64,000 nucleotides of DNA from BOG-938 sp035524315 (GTDB taxonomy: Bacteria; Pseudomonadota; Alphaproteobacteria; Caulobacterales; Caulobacteraceae), in the NCBI GenBank assembly GCA_035524315.1, contig DATKPD010000008.1, positions 1-64,000 of the forward strand. Reading direction: 5' to 3'. Numbering within the stretch: the stretch's first letter is position 1; every line of letters starts with the position of its first letter. Positions 43,674 to 51,299 of the stretch are shown piece after piece. The notes beneath the pieces were generated by a model. That model did not search any database and had not been told where the DNA came from. It saw nothing but the letters and a program-made list of their open reading frames with translations. The translations under genes were made by a program, and so were the position numbers.

Positions 43674-45314
43674 ATGCATCCCAGAGCCGGCCAGCGCGCC
43701 CTTCCCGAAGATCTCGTCGATCTGAACGCTCTTCTGAGCGCCTATTACGACCGACGTCCTGACCCCTCCGACCCCGGCCAGCGGGTCAGTTTCGGCACCT
43801 CGGGCCATCGCGGATCGAGCCTGGACGGGTCGTTCAACGAAGACCACATCGCCGCCATCACCCAGGCCATCGTGGAATACCGCGCCGCTCAGGGGATCGC
43901 CGGGCCGATCCTGGTCGGACGCGACACGCACAGCCTGTCCGAGCCGGCCTGGCGCACGGCGCTCGAGGTTCTGGTCGGCAATGAGGTCGAGACCCTGATC
44001 GACTCGCGCGACGGCTTCACGCCCACGCCGGTGGTGTCGCACGCCATTCTGCGGCTGAACCGTTTGGACCCTGCCCATCTGGTCGACGGCATTTTGATCA
44101 CGCCCTCGCACAATCCCCCACGGGACGGCGGATTCAAGTACAATCCGCCCTCGGGCGGCCCGGCGGGATCGGACGCCACGGGCGCCATCGCCGCGCGCGC
44201 CAACGCCCTGCTCGAGAGCGGGCTGAAGGACGTGCGCCGGGTCCCGTTCGAGCGGGCCCTAGCCAAGGCCGGGCGCTACGACTTCCTGGCGCATTACGTC
44301 GACGACCTGCCCAATATCATCGACCTGGAAGCCATCCGCCGGTGCGGGGTAAAAATCGGCGCCGATCCCCTGGGCGGCGCCAGCGTGGGCTACTGGGGCG
44401 AGATCGCCGACCGGCACCGGCTGAAACTGACCGTGGTCAACACCGTGGTCGATCCGCAGTGGGGCTTCATGCCGCTCGACACCGACGGCAAGATTCGCAT
44501 GGACTGCTCCTCTCCTGCCGCCATGGCCAACCTGATCCACACCATGCGCGAGCCTGGCCTCTACGACGTGGGCACGGGCAACGACGCCGACGCGGACCGG
44601 CACGGCATCGTCACGCCTGACGGCGGGCTGATGAATCCCAACCACTACCTGGCCGTGGCCATCGCCTATCTGTTCAGCCACCGGGAGCACTGGGCGGGCA
44701 ATGTCGCCGTGGGCAAGACCCTGGTCTCGTCCTCGATGATCGACCGGGTGACCGCCTCGCTCGGCCGCCGCCTGCTGGAGACCCCGGTCGGGTTCAAATA
44801 CTTCGTCCAGGGCCTTTACGACGGCAGCGTCGGCTTCGGCGGCGAGGAATCGGCCGGCGCCTCGTTCCTGCGCTTCGACGGCTCGGTGTGGACCACCGAC
44901 AAGGACGGCCTCATCCTGGCCCTGCTGGCCGCCGAAATGATCGGAATCACCGGCAAGAGCCCGAGCCAGCTCTACGGCGACCTGACCGCCCAGCACGGCG
45001 CCCCGGTCTACGCCCGCCTCGACAGCCCCGCCAACCGCGCCCAAAAGGCCCGCCTGGGGGCGCTCAGCCCGCAGGACATCACCGCCGACACTCTGGCGGG
45101 CGAGAGGATCACTCACGTGCTGACCAGGGCGCCCGGCAACAACGAGCCGATCGGCGGCCTGAAGGTGACGACCGAGAACGCCTGGTTCGCCGCGCGCCCC
45201 TCCGGCACCGAGGACGTGTACAAGATCTACGCGGAATCCTTCCTCGGCGAGGATCATCTGCGCCAGGTTCAGGACGAGGCGCGCGCCGTGGTCAATCAGG
45301 CCCTCAACAGCTAG
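43674..45314 (+). CDS. pgm: Phosphoglucomutase (alpha-D-glucose phosphate-specific)
   Basis: 546 residues, the same length as E. coli Pgm. The phosphoserine loop is ILITPSHNPPRDGGFKYNPP near residue 146, metal loop GTGNDADADRHGI, sugar-binding GFGGEESAGASFL, and the phosphate site RPSGTEDVYKIYAE at the C-terminus. It converts glucose-1-P and glucose-6-P. ATG at 43674 (MHPRAGQRALPEDL) fits the family N-terminus. A tRNA-Gly gene lies 97 bases downstream. Confidence 0.96.
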   Translation: MHPRAGQRALPEDLVDLNALLSAYYDRRPDPSDPGQRVSFGTSGHRGSSLDGSFNEDHIAAITQAIVEYRAAQGIAGPILVGRDTHSLSEPAWRTALEVLVGNEVETLIDSRDGFTPTPVVSHAILRLNRLDPAHLVDGILITPSHNPPRDGGFKYNPPSGGPAGSDATGAIAARANALLESGLKDVRRVPFERALAKAGRYDFLAHYVDDLPNIIDLEAIRRCGVKIGADPLGGASVGYWGEIADRHRLKLTVVNTVVDPQWGFMPLDTDGKIRMDCSSPAAMANLIHTMREPGLYDVGTGNDADADRHGIVTPDGGLMNPNHYLAVAIAYLFSHREHWAGNVAVGKTLVSSSMIDRVTASLGRRLLETPVGFKYFVQGLYDGSVGFGGEESAGASFLRFDGSVWTTDKDGLILALLAAEMIGITGKSPSQLYGDLTAQHGAPVYARLDSPANRAQKARLGALSPQDITADTLAGERITHVLTRAPGNNEPIGGLKVTTENAWFAARPSGTEDVYKIYAESFLGEDHLRQVQDEARAVVNQALNS

Positions 45315-45411
45315 CGCCGCCAATCTGGCGGGCCGGGCCCGACGTCGCTGGCGCCCACGCTCGCCAAGGCGGCTTGCCCCGCCGCCCGGATCGTCTATTT
45401 TGCGCCGCCTC

Positions 45412-45486
45412 GCGGGCGTAGTTCAGAGGTAGAACGTCAGCTTCCCAAGCTGAATGTCGGGGGTTCGATTCCCCCCGCCCGCTCCA
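45412..45486 (+). tRNA. tRNA-Gly (anticodon CCC)
   Basis: A complete cloverleaf: acceptor GCGGGCG/CGCCCGC, D-arm with GTTCAGAGGTAGAAC, anticodon stem TCAGC/GCTGA with loop TTCCCAA (anticodon CCC at 45444-45446), and T-arm GGGGGTTCGATTCCCCC. The terminal CCA (45484-45486) is encoded. TTGCCC (45374) and TCTATTTT (45394) upstream could form a promoter. Confidence 0.97.
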
Positions 45487-45646
45487 AAGTTTCCGGTTTT
45501 AGCAGTCGGCGCGCTCGATCTCGTCTTCGTAACGGCCCGCCGTGGCGTCGAGGGCGGCCGCGACGGCCTGGGCGCGGGCGCCCGGCGAATTGCACGCTTG
45601 GGCTCAAAGCGTTCCCGCCGGGCGGCGGCGAACACGCGGCGGCGCC

Positions 45647-46414
45647 TTAGCCCGCCTGGCGCAGGAACAGGCCTACGGTCAGCAGCACGCCGATCGCCAC
45701 CACGACCACGCGTAGCAACCGTTCGTTGACACGGTGCAGCAGGCGCGCGCCGATCAGGCTGCCGAGCACGGCCGCGACACCGGAGATCAGGGCGGCGATC
45801 CAGTGCACTTGGCCCGAGAACAGGAAGATCAGCACGGCGGTGAAATTCATCACCCCGGCCAGCACGTTCTTGGTGGCCCCCGCCACGTGCATGGCCACGC
45901 CGCTGAGCGCCAGGGCCGCCAGCATCAGAAAACCGATACCGCCGCCGAAATAGCCGCCATAGACCGCGATCAGGAACTGAATCAGGCCGGCGACCCACGG
46001 ACGCATCGGCGCGGCGGCCACGCCCGGCTTGCGCCCGAAGCTGCCCCAGGCGAAGGCGGCCGTGGCGAACAGCACCAGCCACGGCACCAGGCGCGCGAAG
46101 AAGCTCGAGGGCGTGAGCAGGATCATCACCGCGCCGACCGCGCCGCCGATCAGGCTGATGATGACCAGGGCGCGCAGGGACAAGGACGGCGTTCCGCCGG
46201 CCTTCTTGCGCCCGACCCAGCCGCCGGTGATCTGGCCAGGGAACAGGGCGACGGTCGAGGTGATGTTGGCCGCGCGCGCGTCCATGCCGGTCATGATCAG
46301 AGCGGGAAGGGTCAGGAATGAGCCGCCGCCGGCGAGCTGATTCTGCGCCCCGGCCCACAGCGAGGCGACAAACAACAGGGCATAGCGGGAAACATCGAGG
46401 GAAAGGTGCGGCAT
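45647..46414 (-). CDS. TSUP (TauE/SafE) family permease
   Basis: About 255 residues with eight or so membrane helices. Family features: AGAQNQLAGGGSFLTLPAL near the N-terminus and the repeated GGYFGGGIGFLMLAAL in the second half. Members export or import sulfite, sulfoacetate or other organosulfur anions; the substrate here is unknown. ATG at 46414 is preferred to 46426. Confidence 0.87.
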   Translation of the reverse strand: MPHLSLDVSRYALLFVASLWAGAQNQLAGGGSFLTLPALIMTGMDARAANITSTVALFPGQITGGWVGRKKAGGTPSLSLRALVIISLIGGAVGAVMILLTPSSFFARLVPWLVLFATAAFAWGSFGRKPGVAAAPMRPWVAGLIQFLIAVYGGYFGGGIGFLMLAALALSGVAMHVAGATKNVLAGVMNFTAVLIFLFSGQVHWIAALISGVAAVLGSLIGARLLHRVNERLLRVVVVAIGVLLTVGLFLRQAG

Positions 46415-46482
46415 AGCGCGGCTCACATAGGGTCGCGCCCGATAGCACAGGATGGCGGCGCGCGCCTATCCACGCCGCGGCC

Positions 46483-46860
46483 TCACGAACCGCCAGCCTC
46501 GGGCGTCGGTTCAGAAGGGTCGCCGGGCGCGGTCGCCGGGGTCGGCGCCAGCCAGGCGGCCACGGCCTTGATCTGGCTGGGCGACAGGTCCTGGGCCGCG
46601 GCGGCAATAGGCCCCTAGGTCAGCATCTGGATGATGCGTCCGGGCGAACGCCTGGCCATCTGGGCCCGCGAGGGCGCGTTTCCGGCGGGCGAGTCAGGGC
46701 GTGGCGCGCAATGGGCCATGAACAGGTCGGCGGGCCCGGGCGGGGCATTGGCCGGGCCCGGCTGGGCCCAGCCCGCGCCCGCCGCGTCCAGCGCCAGCAT
46801 CAAGCCGCCGGCGGTGCAGCGGACTCCCTCGACCAGGACGCGAGTCGGGGCTCCGGGCAT
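46483..46860 (-). pseudogene. Decayed cytochrome c-like gene
   Basis: On the minus strand one frame reads a cytochrome c-like domain: ADLFMAHCAPRPDSPAGNAP, SRAQMARRSPGRIIQMLT, then an in-frame TAG (46615-46617), then GPIAAAAQDLSPSQIKAVAA, WLAPTPATAPGDPSEPT and a final TGA at 46483. The heme site that should read CxxCH has become CAPRP, so both the second Cys and the His are lost. The flanking pattern is that of a PQQ-dehydrogenase-type cytochrome domain. The amber stop plus the lost heme motif support a pseudogene. Confidence 0.7.
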
Positions 46861-47366
46861 CGGGCCTCCTCCACGAGCGCCGGGCAGTTTTTGGGGCGGC
46901 TGACAGGATCTCGCCGGTCACAACAGCGTGTCAATTGGGCCGCCGAAACCCTCGGGTCACGGACGAACACCGCGATTTGGAGCGCCGCACCGCGGCGTCT
47001 GGCCTGCCGCGCGCAGACCTTGGCCAAAGCGCCGTTAATCAGTTTAGACCCAACGCAACAGTGGCAGGCTTGGCCCGCTATTCGCTAATGGACTGATTTT
47101 CTGCCTTATTCCACCTGAGCCCGGGGCGTTTCCGGTTAACAGTGAGTGAAAATTAGGCGCCACAGGTCGGGTTTGCCTGCGATAATTAAGCCTAATGCAT
47201 CGCAATAAACATCTCGCAGGTGCGAATACAGGTGTCGCAAGCGAAAGCCCGCGCGCGTGCTGCCGATTGTCGCATCATTGGAAGTGGCTATTCACGTTTT
47301 TTAACTATACAATCCAATTCAAATTTAAGGGCGTTAGGTCATTGTTTCGGGGAGGAGTTCAAGCGT
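46861..47366. promoter_or_regulatory. AT-rich intergenic control region
   Basis: About 500 bases without a supported gene. The right half (about 47090-47345) is much richer in A/T than the rest of the window. It contains TTAA-N7-TGAA (47136-47150), near a CtrA-type TTAA-N7-TTAA site, and six TCGCA/TGCGA pentamers between 47178 and 47284. Two of these form the palindrome TCGCA-GG-TGCGA (47214-47225). A GGAGG site lies before the gene at 47367. Likely the control region of that gene. Confidence 0.5.
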
Positions 47367-47657
47367 ATGGCTGCATTGACCAATCGTACGGCCCAGTTCG
47401 TGGCCTCGCCGCCGTCGGGTTCGTCCCTGGCCGGCGCTTCGCCGTGGATCGCCGATGACGCGGCGAATTCAGGCGCCCGGGCGCGCGATCTGCAGGCTCA
47501 ACTCAAGGCCGATCTCTACACCGGCCGCCTGAAGCAAGCCCACCGGCCCGCCCGCTATTCCCCCGCGCGCGGCATCGTCATGGCGGTCGTCCCCTCGGCC
47601 GCCCTGTGGTGGGGCATCATCAGCGCGATCAGCTATCTGAGCCGCCACGCGCACTAA
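47367..47657 (+). CDS. Hypothetical protein with one C-terminal membrane helix
   Basis: 96 residues (MAALTNRTAQFVASPPSG...). A Ser/Pro/Ala-rich N-terminus, a charged middle (ARARDLQAQLKADLYTGRLK) and one membrane helix (GIVMAVVPSAALWWGIISAI) make a tail-anchored layout. ATG at 47367 follows GGGGAGGAG. No family is recognised. The unusual AT-rich upstream region suggests tight regulation. Confidence 0.6.
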   Translation: MAALTNRTAQFVASPPSGSSLAGASPWIADDAANSGARARDLQAQLKADLYTGRLKQAHRPARYSPARGIVMAVVPSAALWWGIISAISYLSRHAH

Positions 47658-47732
47658 ACCGACCTGCTACGCTGGGCCTGCGGGCCTGGATGGGTATAGG
47701 CTGGCCGCCCCAACCCTGAGGCGGCCAGCGCA

Positions 47733-47972
47733 ATGACCACGATCACTTACGAAATCGTCGAGCACGACGGCGGCTGGGCTTACCGGTCTGACGGCGTCTA
47801 TTCGGAAACCTTCGCCAACCGCGAGGCCGCGCACAAGGCCGCCGAACGCGCCGCCCGCGAACAGGTCGTTCCTGGCGACAGCGAGGGCATCGTCTATGAA
47901 GACGCCGACGGCCATTGGCACGCGGAAGTGTCCTCTGGCGACGACCGTCCCAGCGTCGAGGTCAAGGACTAA
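47733..47972 (+). CDS. DUF2188 domain protein
   Basis: 79 residues. The pattern YEIVEHDGGWAYRSDGVYS, ETFANREAAHKAAERAA and HWHAEVSSGDDRPSVEV matches DUF2188, a small beta-rich domain found in soluble bacterial proteins. No signal peptide. Function unknown; possibly stress-linked as for other small proteins of this kind, but nothing in the sequence shows that. Confidence 0.8.
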   Translation: MTTITYEIVEHDGGWAYRSDGVYSETFANREAAHKAAERAAREQVVPGDSEGIVYEDADGHWHAEVSSGDDRPSVEVKD

Positions 47973-48069
47973 GCCGCGCTTGGACGGCGCCCGCCGAGCC
48001 TGATATCTCACTTGGCCCGCGCGGGAGGCCCCCTGAGGGCTTGGCGCGCCGAGTAGAACTGCGAGCGTT

Positions 48070-48669
48070 ATGACTGATCAATCGCCTTCCCCGCCCCCAA
48101 GGCCGACCCAGGCCGAAGCCGAAGCCGCCGTTCGCACCCTGATCTGCTGGGCGGGCGACGATCCCAACCGGGAAGGCCTGGCCGACACGCCCAAGCGCGT
48201 GGCCAAGTCCTACCGGGAGCTGTTCGCCGGCTATGAGCAGGACCCGCGCGAATATCTGGAGCGCACCTTCGAAGAGGTGGGCGGCTATGACGAGTTGGTG
48301 GTGCTGAGCGATATCCGCGTGGTCAGCTTCTGCGAGCACCACATGCTGCCGGTGGTGGGGCGCGCTCACGTCGGCTACCTGCCGACCAACCGGGTGGTGG
48401 GCATCTCCAAGCTGGCGCGGGTGGTGCAAGGCTTCTCCCATCGCCTGCAGATCCAGGAAAAGCTCACCGCCCAGATCGCCGAGGCGATTCAGGAAGTGCT
48501 GCAGCCCCAGGGCGTGGGCGTGGTGATCGAGGCCGAGCACAGCTGCATGACCCTGCGCGGGGTCAAGACGCCCGGCTCCAACCTGACCACCAGCCGCATG
48601 ATGGGCGTGATGCGCGACGACCCGCGCACGCGCGAGGAGTTTCTCGCCCTGGTTCGCCAGCACAAGTAG
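48070..48669 (+). CDS. folE: GTP cyclohydrolase I
   Basis: 199 residues, first enzyme of tetrahydrofolate synthesis, opening the GTP ring to form dihydroneopterin triphosphate. Zinc and active-site motifs: SFCEHHMLPVVGRAHVGYLP and VVIEAEHSCMTLRGVKTPGS. ATG at 48070 fits. It stands alone, without other fol genes near. Confidence 0.97.
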   Translation: MTDQSPSPPPRPTQAEAEAAVRTLICWAGDDPNREGLADTPKRVAKSYRELFAGYEQDPREYLERTFEEVGGYDELVVLSDIRVVSFCEHHMLPVVGRAHVGYLPTNRVVGISKLARVVQGFSHRLQIQEKLTAQIAEAIQEVLQPQGVGVVIEAEHSCMTLRGVKTPGSNLTTSRMMGVMRDDPRTREEFLALVRQHK

Positions 48670-48802
48670 GCCCCCCGTCTGTCAGTCGCCGTTCATGCGC
48701 CTGACCGAGGCCTGAACGGGCCATACCGAACCGGTTCAAGCGCGAAGGCTCATACCGTCTCCCAAGCCACATCGGCTTGATCTCTCGATAGGAGACTGGA
48801 CC

Positions 48803-49138
48803 ATGAAGACCTCCGCCAAGACCCTGCTGGCCACCCTCGGCCTGATCACCGCGCTCGGTGTCGCCGGCGGCGCCTCCGCCGAAACCCGCTTCCAGGCGAC
48901 CCACCCGGCCCGTGCCGAGGTGAACGCACGCGCGGCCCGTCTGGATCACCGGATCGCGATCGACCGCCGCGCAGGCCGGATCGGGCCGGTCAAGGCCCAG
49001 GCGATGCGCGCCGAGCTGCGCCAGGTTCGCCGTGACGAGCGCTTAGACGCCCGCCATTTCGGCGGCCACATCACCCCCGTCGAGCACCGCCAGCTGAACG
49101 AGCGCGAAAACCACGTCGCCCGCCAACTGACGCCGTGA
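48803..49138 (+). CDS. Small exported basic protein
   Basis: 111 residues. Signal peptide MKTSAKTLLATLGLITALGV...ASA, then a helical, Arg/His-rich mature part (HPARAEVNARAARLDHRIA; LRQVRRDERLDARH; RQLNERENHVARQL). It resembles unnamed periplasmic proteins common in alphaproteobacteria. ATG at 48803 follows AGGAGA. Function unknown. Confidence 0.75.
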   Translation: MKTSAKTLLATLGLITALGVAGGASAETRFQATHPARAEVNARAARLDHRIAIDRRAGRIGPVKAQAMRAELRQVRRDERLDARHFGGHITPVEHRQLNERENHVARQLTP

Positions 49139-49161
49139 GCTGGGGAGGGGCCCGTCGGGGT

Positions 49162-50685
49162 TCAGCCCCGGCGGTCCTGCAGCATCGCCTGGAACGCCCC
49201 GACGATGGCGGTCACGGCCGGGTTCTTATAGGCCGTGACCGCGTCCTCGGGCTCGGAATGGACCAGCATGGTGGCGTTGGCCTCGAACACCAGCACCCGG
49301 CCGTCCTCCAGAACACTGAAGTCCAGTCCCGCGTAATCCAGATCGAGCGCCCGGCCGATCTCGCCCACCGCGCGCCATGCGGCGGCGCCGATGGCCGAGG
49401 CCGGGTCTTCGAGAAACCTTCGCTCCTCGGCCCGCCGCCCCGCGTGGCCCGCCGTGCCCGAGCTTTCATAATGCACCAACCAATCGTCGGCGACCGCCCA
49501 GTGATAGGGATAGGGCCGCCGGTCGATGAAGATCGCCCGGCCCTTGCGCCACAGCCCGTCTTGCGCGCGGTACGAATGGAACCGGGTCAGATAGGCCGCC
49601 CGGCCCGCCAGGGCCTCGCCGGCCGCGGCGAGCGCCTCGGCCGAGTCCGCGCGCGTCAGGCCGGCGCCGCCGTGCGATCCGATCGGCCGCACCAACACTG
49701 GCTCCTCCAGGCCGCCCGCCCGCGCCGCCGCCAGCAGGGCCCGCCCGTCCGTCCGTTCGACGCGGACCGCCGCCGGCGCCACCACCCCGTCCAGTCCTGA
49801 GAGCAACGCGGGGAGCCGGTCGCGGCGGGTGCGCGCCACCGCTTCGGGGCGATTGAGCACGGGCCTTGAGCAGCCGGCGAGGAACCGGCGCACCGTCGCG
49901 GCGCTCGGCTCGGCCAGATCGGCGTCGCCGATGGCGTTGAACACCACGTCGTAGTCGGGCCCGGCGCGCCCGATCTCGTCCAGACGCGCGTGCTCCATGT
50001 ACCAGATCAGCCGGCCGTAGAGCCGCGGCGGCATCAGGGCGCCGTAGGGCACGTTGCCGTTCGATTGGGTGGCCAGGACCAGCACGCTCATGCGCGGGTC
50101 GGCCGCTGGCTCCAGGAACAGGCTCTGGCGACGATAGGCGTGGTCGAGCACGGCCTGCGCCTCGCCATGCGCGCCACGCCGCTCGAGGATGGCGGACAGG
50201 GTCTGGCTGGCCACGGCCTGGCCGGGCTTGAGGCGCAGGGCAAGGGCCGCGTGATGCTCGGCCCCGTCGTCTATGCCCGCCTGCAGATAGAGCGCGCCAA
50301 GACCTGCATGCGCGTCGGCATGGTCCGCATCGGCCGCCAGGGCGCGTTTGAACGCACGTTCGGCCGCCACGGCCTGGCCCAGTTCGGCATAGCTGTAGCC
50401 CAGCTCAAGCGCCGGCCCCGGATCGCTCGGGCGAAGGACCACGGCGATCTCGAGTGCGGCCAGGGCCGGATCCATCGCCTGAATCGCGGCCAGCGCCTCG
50501 GCGCCCACAGCCTGGGCCTCGCCGTTCCCGGCGTCCAAGGCCAGGGCGCGTTCGGCCGCCTGCAGGGCTTCGACCGCGCGGCCGGCGGTCAGCAACATGC
50601 TCGCCAAACGCGCGTGCGGCGCAGCCTCCTGGGCCCCGCAGCACAGCGCCGCCTGCGCTTCCAAATCCTGGTCGGAAAATGCCAT
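49162..50685 (-). CDS. TPR repeat protein with C-terminal ATP-grasp-like domain (copy 2)
   Basis: 507 residues. TPR repeats fill residues ~1-190. The rest aligns with the copy at 8946-10652: PVLVRPIGSHGGAGL against PMLVRPAGDHGGDNL, DGLWRKGRAIFIDRRPYPYH against DGLWRKYRLVFVDRQVFAYH, and VLVFEANATMLVHSE against LLLFEANACVLLHLD. The ATP-grasp reading (glycine-rich loop, C-terminal ExN) is inferred; the substrate is unknown. ATG at 50685 is preferred to an in-frame TTG at 50691. Confidence 0.8.
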   Translation of the reverse strand: MAFSDQDLEAQAALCCGAQEAAPHARLASMLLTAGRAVEALQAAERALALDAGNGEAQAVGAEALAAIQAMDPALAALEIAVVLRPSDPGPALELGYSYAELGQAVAAERAFKRALAADADHADAHAGLGALYLQAGIDDGAEHHAALALRLKPGQAVASQTLSAILERRGAHGEAQAVLDHAYRRQSLFLEPAADPRMSVLVLATQSNGNVPYGALMPPRLYGRLIWYMEHARLDEIGRAGPDYDVVFNAIGDADLAEPSAATVRRFLAGCSRPVLNRPEAVARTRRDRLPALLSGLDGVVAPAAVRVERTDGRALLAAARAGGLEEPVLVRPIGSHGGAGLTRADSAEALAAAGEALAGRAAYLTRFHSYRAQDGLWRKGRAIFIDRRPYPYHWAVADDWLVHYESSGTAGHAGRRAEERRFLEDPASAIGAAAWRAVGEIGRALDLDYAGLDFSVLEDGRVLVFEANATMLVHSEPEDAVTAYKNPAVTAIVGAFQAMLQDRRG

Positions 50686-50838
50686 GGCCAAATCCTAGAC
50701 CGTCCAGGTCCGGTCGGAATAGGGCTGGAACGCGGCGGCCTCAAACCGACCGCAGGCGCGAGACTGGCCTGAAACTCTGGTCATGGCCCCCTCGCTGTGC
50801 TTTTAGGCGGCCTTCCTGAGCCGAAGATAGACCCGACC

Positions 50839-51081
50839 ATGACCGACCAGCCTCCCGACCGCCTCAGCACCGACCCCCGCAGCCCGTACTACGACGCCGA
50901 CCTGCTGCAACGCGGCGTGGGCATCCGTTTCAAGGGCGTGGAGAAGACCAACGTCGAGGAATACTGCGTGAGCGAGGGCTGGGTGCGGCTGGCGCTGGGC
51001 GCTAAGGTCGATCGGCGCGGCGCGCCCTTGACCATCAAGCTTCAGGGCGAAGTCGAGCCCTACTTCCGCACCGAAGGCTAA
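50839..51081 (+). CDS. DUF3297 family protein
   Basis: 80 residues. It opens MTDQPPDRLSTDPRSPYY and contains GVGIRFKGVEKTNVEEYCVS and GWVRLALGAKVDRRGAPLTI, which closely match DUF3297 (a glutathione-peroxidase-like annotation is sometimes attached without evidence). No signal or membrane segment. ATG at 50839 is preferred over an in-frame upstream start. A short hairpin AAAGGT-GCG-ACCTTT (51086-51100) follows the stop. Confidence 0.85.
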   Translation: MTDQPPDRLSTDPRSPYYDADLLQRGVGIRFKGVEKTNVEEYCVSEGWVRLALGAKVDRRGAPLTIKLQGEVEPYFRTEG

Positions 51082-51134
51082 GAGCAAAGGTGCGACCTTT
51101 GTGCACGTGGGGACTGAGAGCCGGCGGCGACGCT

Positions 51135-51159
51135 CTAACGTTAGCGAGATACTAACGGA
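51135..51159. promoter_or_regulatory. Palindrome upstream of the mprF-like gene
   Basis: A perfect 10-bp palindrome CTAACGTTAG (51135-51144) is followed by a second half-site CTAACGG. It lies about 150 bases before the mprF-like start. Possible operator; no known regulator is matched. Confidence 0.35.
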
Positions 51160-51299
51160 CGGACGCCATGACTGTTCACCTTGCGCCCCAAGGCTTTCGG
51201 GGCGAGCGCTATTCCGCCGCGGGCCAAGCCGCTGGTCCAGCGCCTGCTTCCGGCGGTATAAGGCCTGTCCGGTCCGCTGAGCGTGGGCCAAGGAGTTCC

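Noticed and set aside
45487..45646. Integration remnant next to tRNA-Gly
   Set aside because: tRNA genes are common attachment sites, but I see no duplicated tRNA 3' end, integrase or other mobile gene downstream.
45423..46607. A 394-codon minus-strand frame across the tRNA and the TSUP gene
   Set aside because: It crosses the tRNA-Gly gene in antisense and runs out of frame with the TSUP permease.
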